From: Bacteroidia bacterium
Lineage (GTDB): Bacteria > Bacteroidota > Bacteroidia > 2-12-FULL-35-15
Assembly: GCA_016786925.1 (NCBI GenBank)
Contig: JAEUTU010000006.1
Coordinates: 1-43,053, forward strand
Direction of reading: 5' to 3'
Length of the DNA stretch: 43,053 nucleotides
How positions within the stretch are numbered: position 1 is the first letter of the stretch; each line of letters begins with the position of its first letter. The notes below the pieces were generated by a model. That model was not told where the DNA came from and made no database searches. It saw only the letters and a program-made list of their open reading frames with translations. Positions 25,305-31,929 of this stretch are shown piece by piece. The translations under genes were made by a program, and so were the position numbers.

Positions 25305-25594
25305 GATAAATAAAAATTAAATTTCCGTAATGCTAGTTCAAACAAAATCCAAAAGCAATAGCCCTATGTATAGTTTTTCACTTGACATTGTCTTCGAAAA
25401 ATTGATTCAATTTTTCGAAAGTTCTTCCAAATAAATTTATAAACAGAGGACAGAATACAGAGCAAACGCAACTCAATATAACTATATGAATATCAAGTCT
25501 TAATAAAACAATAATATTATGTTCATATATAAAACAGACCTTCAAAAATGGGACACATCATCTGATCTTTAAAACTAAATGATACCTTTGTTAC
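25305..25594. promoter_or_regulatory. Divergent intergenic region with a 12-bp inverted repeat
   Basis: This 290-nt gap separates the beta-helix gene (-) from the gene at 25595 (+). It holds a perfect inverted repeat (TTCGAAAAATTG at 25393-25404, then CAATTTTTCGAA at 25408-25419), a possible operator or small hairpin, and a TACCTTTG box at 25583-25590. No coding frame is evident. Confidence 0.5.
25583..25590 (+). promoter_or_regulatory. Putative -7 box, near-leaderless start
   Basis: TACCTTTG matches TAnnTTTG exactly and ends 4 nt before the ATG at 25595, so transcription would start at or next to the start codon. Confidence 0.45.
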
Positions 25595-26164
25595 ATGAAA
25601 AAACTACTGCTTAGCACTCTATTCTTTTTAAACCTTGCTTTTCTTTTTGCTCAAAAGGATAGTTTGAAGAATAATTCCGGTTTGGTATATGGTCCCAACC
25701 ATTCTTATTTTTTAACGGCACCTAGTGGTTGGGTATTGGACAATGAAAGTGGTTTGCAGGAAGGATTAATGGCGGTATTTTATCCCAAGGGTGAAACATG
25801 GGCCGATGCTGAAACGGTTATGTACACTACCTTTTCGAGTTATGACAGCACCAAAAAAGAAGATGTAAATGTGATGATCAAATACGACAGCGTTCAATTT
25901 ACTACCAATGCGCCCAAGATCAAGATCATCAAACAAAAGCCGATCAAAATGGGTAAAACAAAAAAAACAGCATTGATCTATGACTATCTGGATGAAGAGA
26001 ATAAAAATTTTGAACGCGTGGCTTACATTGGTGAAAAGAAAGGTGTAGCCATGATCATCATTACTTCACGCAGCAATGCCGGTTTACAAAAGAATATTAA
26101 AAAATTCGAGTCATTACTAAAAACATACCGGTTCTTAACCGATAATGTTTCCTTGCCTCAATAA
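25595..26164 (+). CDS. Secreted protein of unknown function
   Basis: The 189-residue protein has a signal peptide (MKKLLLSTLFFLNLAFLFAQ) and a compact mature domain of about 165 residues. It begins with a strand and the turn LTAPSGWVLDNESGLQEGLMAVFYP and ends with a helix (AGLQKNIKKFESLLKTYRF). The alternation of strands and a final helix is reminiscent of PsbP-like or similar small alpha/beta folds, but I do not recognise a family. It is probably periplasmic. It faces the beta-helix gene across a 290-nt divergent region and is followed at once by a gene on the other strand. Confidence 0.7.
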   Translation: MKKLLLSTLFFLNLAFLFAQKDSLKNNSGLVYGPNHSYFLTAPSGWVLDNESGLQEGLMAVFYPKGETWADAETVMYTTFSSYDSTKKEDVNVMIKYDSVQFTTNAPKIKIIKQKPIKMGKTKKTALIYDYLDEENKNFERVAYIGEKKGVAMIIITSRSNAGLQKNIKKFESLLKTYRFLTDNVSLPQ

Positions 26165-26169
26165 AAAAA

Positions 26170-26532
26170 TTAATTATCCATATACTCTTTTCGTCTGACC
26201 AAAAAGCAAAGATCATTCTCAAGAGGTAAATAGCCATATTCATAACAGAAGTAATAGGTTGCATTTTTTCTGTTGGTGTATGAACTGGTCATAAAATTAA
26301 AATCAAAACCTTTTTGTAATAATTTAGAGCGGGTTGTTTTGCAGGTAGCTTCCGGCAATAACTCCTGAAGGATCTTTCTATTCTTTTTAAGTGCATTATT
26401 TACGTTACGCACATAATCGGAAGTGCCACTTTTTAATTTATTGTTATAGGCATTCCGGCATTGATCGGAGCAAAATTTTTTATCTGCTCTGCCTTTTATT
26501 TCTTCTTCACATTCCAAACATGTTTTACTCAT
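26170..26532 (-). CDS. Zinc-ribbon protein of unknown function
   Basis: The 120-residue protein starts with a zinc-ribbon-like motif C-x2-C-x12-C-x3-C (CLECEEEIKGRADKKFCSDQC) similar to DUF2116-type ribbons. A basic helical segment (YVRNVNNALKKNRKILQELLP) and a C-terminal part with aromatic strands follow. No signal peptide is present, so it should be cytoplasmic and may bind nucleic acid. It is divergent from the short ssb gene across a region with two tandem palindromes, so the two may share regulation. The function is not known. Confidence 0.75.
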   Translation of the reverse strand: MSKTCLECEEEIKGRADKKFCSDQCRNAYNNKLKSGTSDYVRNVNNALKKNRKILQELLPEATCKTTRSKLLQKGFDFNFMTSSYTNRKNATYYFCYEYGYLPLENDLCFLVRRKEYMDN

Positions 26533-26587
26533 AAACCGCTGAATTGATTGATTTTATTTGATTTAACAATTATCCGTTTAAAAAAAC

Positions 26588-26607
26588 TAAACGTTTATAA
26601 ACGTTTA
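26588..26607. promoter_or_regulatory. Two abutting TAAACGTTTA palindromes, candidate operator
   Basis: The 10-bp perfect palindrome TAAACGTTTA occurs twice with no spacer (26588-26597 and 26598-26607) in the divergent region between 26532 and 26740. Variants such as ATCCGTTTA and ATCCGATTA flank it. This is a plausible binding site for a dimeric regulator; the regulator is unknown. Confidence 0.5.
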
Positions 26608-26739
26608 TATCCGATTATAAATGCTTACCAACCGATTAATCAAGCCGACCTATCCCATCTTTGCATCGTCAAACCAAAAGTAGAGCGCTCTCACGTTTGA
26701 TGCAAACCAAAAAAATCAAAAAATTAAAAATCGGACATT

Positions 26740-27078
26740 ATGAATGCATTAAGAAACAAAGTACAATTAATTGGAAATTTGGGAATGAATCCTGAGATCA
26801 AAGAATTAGAAGGCGGTAAAAAATTAGCAAAATTTTCGATCGCAACAAATGAAACCTACAAGAACGCAAAAGGCGAACGTGTAACAGAAACACAATGGCA
26901 CAACCTTACTGCTTGGGGAAAAACCGCAGAGATCGTAGAGAAACACCTCAGCAAAGGTTCAGAAGTAGCCATTGAAGGCAAACTGGTACACAATACCTAT
27001 ACCGACAAAGAGGGTATCAAACGATACAATACAGTAGTGGAAATTAATGAGCTGCTGCTATTGAGTGGAAAACAATAA
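26740..27078 (+). CDS. Single-stranded DNA-binding protein, short form
   Basis: The 112-residue protein is essentially one OB fold of the bacterial SSB family (NKVQLIGNLGMNPEIKELEGGKKLAKFSIATNE, then WHNLTAWGKTAEIVEKHLSKGSEVAIEGKL). It binds single-stranded DNA in replication, repair or recombination. It lacks the Gly/Pro-rich linker and the acidic C-terminal tip that full-length SSBs use to recruit partners, so it is probably a second, accessory SSB. A CATCTTTG sequence at 26656-26663 could be a promoter box, leaving a leader of about 75 nt. A large stem-loop follows the gene. Confidence 0.92.
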   Translation: MNALRNKVQLIGNLGMNPEIKELEGGKKLAKFSIATNETYKNAKGERVTETQWHNLTAWGKTAEIVEKHLSKGSEVAIEGKLVHNTYTDKEGIKRYNTVVEINELLLLSGKQ

Positions 27079-27093
27079 GCCCTGGTTTTTCAT

Positions 27094-27153
27094 AAGTTTT
27101 CGGGCAGTTGTTTTTCAATGTAAAAATTGAAAATACTGACTGTCCGGAAACTT
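27094..27153. repeat. Large stem-loop after ssb
   Basis: A 15-bp outer stem (27094-27108 with 27139-27153, all paired in RNA with two G-U pairs) encloses a second 8-bp stem (TTTTCAAT 27112-27119 with ATTGAAAA 27126-27133). It is much longer than the simple terminators elsewhere and has only a weak T run. It could be the ssb 3' end or a remnant of an inserted element. Confidence 0.55.
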
Positions 27154-27213
27154 TTACACTATTAAAAAAAATACAGATCATTCAAAAATCTTACATCTCC
27201 TGATTTTAAAAAG

Positions 27214-27244
27214 TTGCCCTTTAGTGAAACTTTTATTATATTTG
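27214..27244 (+). promoter_or_regulatory. Strong consensus promoter of the toxin-antitoxin locus
   Basis: TTG at 27214-27216, exactly 20 nt, then TATATTTG at 27237-27244, a full match to the Bacteroidota consensus. It ends one base before the toxin ATG. Confidence 0.65.
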
Positions 27245-27245
27245 T

Positions 27246-27599
27246 ATGCAGGTAAAACACAAAAAATACAGATCGGTTCTTTTTTACAAAAATGATTTTG
27301 ATCTATTTTTTGCAGGGCAAAAACAAAAGGTGAAAGACAAGATCATCTAGACCTTGCAATTAATAGAAACACTTCCTAAGGTTCCTGAAACGTATTTAAA
27401 ACATCTTTCCGGGACTGATGGATTATATGAGATAAGAGTACAACAAGGGACGGACATTTTTAGGATCTTCTGCTTTTTTGAAAAAGAAAAGATCATTGTG
27501 GTCTTGCATGGATTTCAAAAAAAGAGTCAAAAAACACCTTCCAATGAGATTCAAAAGGCATTGATGAATAAGAAAGAATATGAAAATGAAAAAGAATAA
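27246..27599 (+). pseudogene. Gp49/HigB-like toxin interrupted by an in-frame TAG
   Basis: Read from ATG 27246, the frame encodes MQVKHKKYRSVLFYKNDFDL and continues to codon 34. A TAG follows at 27348-27350 (codon 35), and the same frame then goes on for 83 codons with the typical RelE/Gp49-type core (TLQLIETLPKVPETYLKHL, GLYEIRVQQG, FRIFCFFE, VVLHGFQKKSQKTP). In relatives as I recall them a Trp often sits at the TAG position, so a single TGG to TAG change would explain it. The family cleaves mRNA on ribosomes. The gene ends inside the antitoxin start (20-nt overlap), the usual toxin-first order. Reinitiation at TTG 27354 could still yield an 81-residue fragment. Confidence 0.8.
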
Positions 27600-27885
27600 A
27601 TTAAGTACCCTGGAGCAACTAAAAGAAAAACACTACGGTAAACGCGGCACACCTAAACGTGAAAAATTAGAAGCCGGCTTCGAATCATTTAAGCTTGGAG
27701 CTCTTATCCAGGAAGCTCGATTGGAAAAAGGTCTTACACAAGAAGAATTAGCCTTAAAATGCGGAACAACAAAATCCTATATTTCAAAAATTGAAAATAA
27801 CATCAAGGAAGTACGATTATCAACACTACAAAAAATAGTTGAATTGGGTTTCGGTGGGCAATTGCAAGTTTCTATTTCGGTATAG
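27580..27885 (+). CDS. HigA-like Xre-family antitoxin
   Basis: The 101-residue protein has an N-terminal basic part (about 1-38) and a C-terminal HTH of the Xre/Cro type (LGALIQEARLEKGLTQEELA, then KCGTTKSYISKIENN). It is the expected antitoxin for the preceding toxin frame and overlaps it by 20 nt. Such antitoxins bind the toxin and repress their own promoter. It appears intact although the toxin is broken, so it may now be a free-standing regulator or protect against related toxins. ATG 27586, two codons in, is an alternative start. Confidence 0.9.
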   Translation: MKMKKNKLSTLEQLKEKHYGKRGTPKREKLEAGFESFKLGALIQEARLEKGLTQEELALKCGTTKSYISKIENNIKEVRLSTLQKIVELGFGGQLQVSISV

Positions 27886-27896
27886 CAAAAAATTAG

Positions 27897-28619
27897 CTAC
27901 CAGATCCCAAAGGCTTCTTTGATCATGGCTTTTCCCCATGGATTCTTACCAAAATCTTTTTCCAGTTTTGTTTTTAACTCGGCTGATGTATAGATCTTAT
28001 TTTTCCCTTTTTTCGGTATAACTGCATCCATAGATGGCTTCGACACTTCTATTGTTTTAGCAAAGTAGATCACTCCTCCATCCTCTGTCGCTAAACCCAA
28101 TATGGCTCCCGGCAAACCATAAAAACTTTCAGGGCCAATACTCGGCACAATTTCCTCGCAATACCAGGCATAAATACGTGTGCTATCATTTGCTTGCCAA
28201 ATAGCTTTTCTACAATTGTATCCACTGATTACCCGTTTACTATCGGTGATCTTCCATTCGCGTTTATACAATGTATCTTCCACATACATTTTTTCTCCCC
28301 ATAAACTTTTTATCGTCAAGCGTTTATTCTGTGCATATTCCTGATACACCACATTTTTACTTGTTGCCCAACTCATACGCTCTTTCAGATCGCTATCCTG
28401 CGGCTTGAATACCGAACTCGAATCGGTAAAATACAACTCAAACACATCAACCTTATTCTTATCCTCTTCACGCAACCACTCTTTCACATCATCATCCTTG
28501 TACTTTTTATACAAATTTGTTTTGCGCTCGTAAATGATCTTCCCTTGTGTGATCTGTGCTTTTAGTCCAACAACAAAAACACAGAACAGGAAAAGCACAA
28601 TTCGTTTTTTACCATCCAT
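27897..28619 (-). CDS. GLPGLI family protein
   Basis: The protein of about 240 residues has a signal peptide (KKRIVLFLFCVFVVGLKAQ), begins its mature part with ITQGKIIYERKTNLY, and carries the family hallmark YGLPGAILGL at about residue 180. GLPGLI proteins are Bacteroidota-specific exported proteins, usually encoded next to a TonB-receptor-like barrel, as here; their function is not established. The start overlaps the last codons of the receptor gene (ATG 28619 or 28625), which suggests translational coupling. The sequence is complete. Confidence 0.9.
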   Translation of the reverse strand: MDGKKRIVLFLFCVFVVGLKAQITQGKIIYERKTNLYKKYKDDDVKEWLREEDKNKVDVFELYFTDSSSVFKPQDSDLKERMSWATSKNVVYQEYAQNKRLTIKSLWGEKMYVEDTLYKREWKITDSKRVISGYNCRKAIWQANDSTRIYAWYCEEIVPSIGPESFYGLPGAILGLATEDGGVIYFAKTIEVSKPSMDAVIPKKGKNKIYTSAELKTKLEKDFGKNPWGKAMIKEAFGIW

Positions 28620-31344
28620 AATCATCTGTTTCTTTTGTTTTAGTACTGTTAAATTTAAACGTTGCTCTTAATAAAAAATATCGGCTGATCACATTGGTCT
28701 TAGTATCCGTTATACTATTATCCTGTATAGAACGGTTTGTGCTAATGTTCTGATTCAACATATCATTTGCCTCAAAAGCAAGGATCAAATTTTCATTTTT
28801 CAAAAATGCTTTACTCAATTTTGCATTCCAGATCACATAATTGATGTTATAACCTTGTGTACGCTGACTATTGATCGTGTACTGTGCATCTGTCTCCAAT
28901 ACAAATTTCAAAGGCAATATCCATCTGAAACTTGCACTCAAAAACTGACTTGAATAGGGTTTATTGGAATTCGGATTTAAACTCGATTGTGTTTGATTCC
29001 AGTTGTAATTCCCCCCAATACTAAACTCGATCGAATCGGTTTGCAAACTGATATCTAATCCAACATTCAAACTGGAAGCTTGTGTTTTATTCTCAACACC
29101 ATTTACAAAATTGCTGTAGTTATTATAATTTCCATATGCATTCGGATCAAACTTGATCAATCCTCCTAAAACCGGCAAGCCCGCCCCCATATAAAAGTTA
29201 CCATTATAATTCCCATCTACATTGATCGTTTGAGAAACGGTTCTACCGATACTATCAAAATTGGAAGAATTGGCAAATGCATTATTCACCAGATCAAAAT
29301 TCACATTCGCCCAAACATATCTGCCGCTAATCGGTTTGTAAACATTGTAACTCATTTCAAAGTGATTATTATAGCTAGGTTTTAATGCCGTATTACCAAC
29401 AATCACACGATTAGGATTGGTATTATCCTGCACCGGCTGTAATTGATTGATGGTTGGTTGGTTCGCAAAAGTATAGTATGCAAAATTATATCGACTATTC
29501 TCACTGAAGCGATACATATAAGAAAGAAAAGGAAGTATTGCACTGCCCGTGTATTTTACTTTCCCTTCTGAAATAAGATTATGACTGTTCAATTCCGTTT
29601 GTTGTGCTCTGGATCCAATGGCAAAGCGAATTTTCTTAGTTTCGTAAATAAACTTTAAACCCGCTCTGTTGAACAATTGCATATTTTCAAAATTATTACT
29701 GAACACGGAGTCATTTACAGAATACTCTCCATTAAAAAAGTTCAATGCTTTTTTATTTTGCAAACTGTTATTGTAATTGAATACATACTCGAGTTCTACT
29801 TTTATCTTTTTAGTCAAAGGCTCTGTAAAAGTAAGTTTGGCATTATGCACTTGCCTGTCACTCCTGTTTTCTTTTTTCTGATTTACCGTATCGTTGGGTA
29901 GTATAAAACCTGAATAGTATGTATTATAGGATTTCAGAACCCCTTCAGCATCGTCCTCCTTCTGATTGAAGGAATAATTGAGCAACAAAAAACGATCTTT
30001 CTTTTTAAAACGCTTGGTCAGTTTTGCATTGGCACTCAAGTCGAAACCTTTTGCCTTGTTTGTATTCTCTACTTCATTTTCACGGGTAAGTGAATCGGTA
30101 GATGTTTTAAATAAATTATCAGTAATGCTCTTCGTGTTGGTTGAATTGATCACCAACTTTGGTCTAATTTCCAGATCGGTCAGTGAATCGATCGTTTGAA
30201 CGATTCCAAAATTTACGGTATGCGATTCTGTTTTTTGAGAACTGAAGGATTCATTCTCCGTTACATAGCTGGTATCACTTAAAAAGTACTGAGAGCGTGT
30301 GGCCGAATTCGCATTAAGACTATTATTATTATAAGTGTAGTTTAAATTCAGCTTTGTTTTTTTGCCCAACCTGTCGGCATAGTAGAATCCGGATTTGAAC
30401 GACTGAGGAACTCCTTGCGCTCCACTATTCCCATACCAGTATGTGTCGCCCTCATCATTGGTCATCATGTTCATTTCATTATCCAAACCATATTTATATA
30501 CATCGCCCCAGTCGAATGAGGAGCGGGGAGTATTACTTCCCAATGCAAAAAAGGAGACTTTCTGCTGTTTGTTAAAGCGATTGGCCAATATCTCCCCTTC
30601 GTGATACTTTTGAAAATCGGATGCACCCGAGATCTTACCGAAGTAGCCTTTTTTGGCTTCATCCTTCAATTTCAGATTCATCACCTGCACCGTTTCTGTC
30701 CCCCCTTCGGTGGCATTTTCATCCTTTTTCTCGTACACCTGCACCGATTCAACTCCGGTAGCTGCCAAATTACGGGTGGCTACTGTTGGATCAGAGCCAA
30801 AAAATTCATCTCCATCCACCAATACCTGACTGATCTCTTTTCCCTGAGAGGTGATCTTGCCTTGTGCATCGACCTTAATGCCGGGTAATTTCTTTAATAG
30901 ATCCTCCACCGTAGCATTTGGCTTCACTTTAAATGAGTCGGCCGAATACACCAAGGTATCACCTTTATAATAGACAGGATCTTTAAAGGCATAGATCACC
31001 ACCTCGTTCAATTGCTGCGTTTTAGGTGGCAGGATGATCTTTCCAAAGTCGAATTCATGATTCGCCTGACTTCCAAACACGTAGTAGTATTGGTCGCCAA
31101 AGGCCGGATTAGAGACGATTACCTGAACGGTGTCGATCTTCAGACCTTTTAGCTCAAAACGACCATTGGCATCGGTACGGGCAAATGACACAAGAACAGA
31201 ATCTTTGATCCTGACCGCCATAGCTACCGCATTTTTAAGTGGTACTTTTGCTATAGTATCCTGCACTGTTCCCGAAATGCTCATTTTTTGAGCAAAAGAG
31301 CTTAGAGTAACAAGGAAACAGAGTACGAATAAAACTTTACGCAT
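28609..31344 (-). CDS. TonB-dependent receptor-like outer-membrane barrel
   Basis: The 911-residue protein has a signal peptide (MRKVLFVLCFLVTLSSFAQ), a carboxypeptidase-regulatory-like domain (about 20-105, ISGTVQDTIAKVPLKNAVA), a plug-like region (about 125-215, including VEDLLKKLPGIKVDAQGKI and QVLVDGDEFFGSDP) and a long beta-barrel of the OMP_b-brl_3 type to the end. I see no TonB box. It forms a pair with the GLPGLI gene downstream. The substrate is unknown; a role in uptake or surface assembly is an inference. A TACTTTTG box and a 9-bp inverted repeat precede the gene. Confidence 0.9.
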   Translation of the reverse strand: MRKVLFVLCFLVTLSSFAQKMSISGTVQDTIAKVPLKNAVAMAVRIKDSVLVSFARTDANGRFELKGLKIDTVQVIVSNPAFGDQYYYVFGSQANHEFDFGKIILPPKTQQLNEVVIYAFKDPVYYKGDTLVYSADSFKVKPNATVEDLLKKLPGIKVDAQGKITSQGKEISQVLVDGDEFFGSDPTVATRNLAATGVESVQVYEKKDENATEGGTETVQVMNLKLKDEAKKGYFGKISGASDFQKYHEGEILANRFNKQQKVSFFALGSNTPRSSFDWGDVYKYGLDNEMNMMTNDEGDTYWYGNSGAQGVPQSFKSGFYYADRLGKKTKLNLNYTYNNNSLNANSATRSQYFLSDTSYVTENESFSSQKTESHTVNFGIVQTIDSLTDLEIRPKLVINSTNTKSITDNLFKTSTDSLTRENEVENTNKAKGFDLSANAKLTKRFKKKDRFLLLNYSFNQKEDDAEGVLKSYNTYYSGFILPNDTVNQKKENRSDRQVHNAKLTFTEPLTKKIKVELEYVFNYNNSLQNKKALNFFNGEYSVNDSVFSNNFENMQLFNRAGLKFIYETKKIRFAIGSRAQQTELNSHNLISEGKVKYTGSAILPFLSYMYRFSENSRYNFAYYTFANQPTINQLQPVQDNTNPNRVIVGNTALKPSYNNHFEMSYNVYKPISGRYVWANVNFDLVNNAFANSSNFDSIGRTVSQTINVDGNYNGNFYMGAGLPVLGGLIKFDPNAYGNYNNYSNFVNGVENKTQASSLNVGLDISLQTDSIEFSIGGNYNWNQTQSSLNPNSNKPYSSQFLSASFRWILPLKFVLETDAQYTINSQRTQGYNINYVIWNAKLSKAFLKNENLILAFEANDMLNQNISTNRSIQDNSITDTKTNVISRYFLLRATFKFNSTKTKETDDYGW

Positions 31345-31358
31345 AAATTGAATTTGAC

Positions 31359-31395
31359 CAAAAGTATAACGATTTTGTATCTAAAAAGATACAAA
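31359..31395 (-). promoter_or_regulatory. Promoter box with upstream inverted repeat for the receptor operon
   Basis: On the minus strand TACTTTTG (31366-31359) matches TAnnTTTG 14 nt before the ATG at 31344. Just upstream lies an inverted repeat (TTTGTATCT 31374-31382, AGATACAAA 31387-31395), placed where a regulator could control this promoter. Confidence 0.45.
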
Positions 31396-31469
31396 TAACA
31401 TCTTTTAACTATAATAAGGGGTTGAAAATAGGATAAGTGATGAAAAGGCTTGATAAAAGGCAAAAAAAA

Positions 31470-31493
31470 GAGCGAATGATTCGCTCCTTTTTT
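31470..31493 (-). terminator. Terminator of the Ala-rich lipoprotein gene
   Basis: GAGCGAA (31470-31476) and TTCGCTC (31480-31486) form a 7-bp hairpin with a 3-nt loop. An A/T run on both sides gives a T tail on the minus strand, after the gene ending at 31511. Confidence 0.8.
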
Positions 31494-31510
31494 TCTCGAT
31501 GAAAAGAAAA

Positions 31511-31771
31511 TTATTTCTTTTTACCTGGTTTTGCAGCTTCAGCAGCAGCAGTAGAGTCAGCAACACGCTTAGCTTCAGCTTCAGCAGCAGCAGCAGCAGT
31601 TGAGTCAGCGATACGTTGTTGTTCAGCAGCAGCTTTTGCAGCTTCTGCATCATTGTACGCTTGGATTGAATCTTGTTTTGCTTTTTCAGCAGCAGCTTTT
31701 TCTTCAGCTGACGGTCCGCAAGCTACTAAAGATAATGTAGCTACAGCAACTAATGTAAATACTTTTTTCAT
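31511..31771 (-). CDS. Small Ala-rich lipoprotein
   Basis: The 86-residue protein has a lipoprotein signal (MKKVFTLVAVATLSLVAC, Cys18), followed by a low-complexity helical part rich in Ala, Glu, Lys and Asp. ADSTAAAAAEAEAKRVADST-like units recur with a period of about 11-16 residues. It ends in PGKKK. This resembles short, helical, envelope-anchored lipoproteins (Lpp-like in style, not in sequence) that can form coiled coils. I took the ATG at 31771 because the frame upstream is AT-rich leader sequence containing the promoter. Its own promoter and terminator suggest a well-expressed single gene. The role is unknown. Confidence 0.8.
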   Translation of the reverse strand: MKKVFTLVAVATLSLVACGPSAEEKAAAEKAKQDSIQAYNDAEAAKAAAEQQRIADSTAAAAAEAEAKRVADSTAAAEAAKPGKKK

Positions 31772-31803
31772 TTTTTTGTTTGTGATTTTAATTAAAATTT
31801 GCG

Positions 31804-31836
31804 CAAATGTATATTTATTTTTTGATACAATGCAAA
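31804..31836 (-). promoter_or_regulatory. Promoter of the Ala-rich lipoprotein gene
   Basis: On the minus strand TTTG (31836-31833), 21 nt and then TACATTTG (31811-31804), an exact TAnnTTTG match. The mRNA leader would be about 30 nt. Confidence 0.55.
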
Positions 31837-31915
31837 AAAATGTTAAAATTTTGTAAAATATTTTTTTCAGCCCCCATCCTTCCCCTTCACCTTCCAAAAT
31901 GCAGGTAGATTTTGC

Positions 31916-31923
31916 TAGCTTTG
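31916..31923 (+). promoter_or_regulatory. Putative -7 box of the sulfatase gene, near-leaderless
   Basis: TAGCTTTG matches TAnnTTTG and ends 6 nt before ATG 31930, which favours this ATG over the TTG at 31912. Confidence 0.45.
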
Positions 31924-31929
31924 CAGGCA

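Noticed and set aside
27354..27599. An 81-residue toxin starting at TTG 27354 as the real gene
   Set aside because: The upstream 34 codons match the toxin family's N-terminal strand and the promoter fits ATG 27246, so the short form is more likely the remnant after the stop codon.
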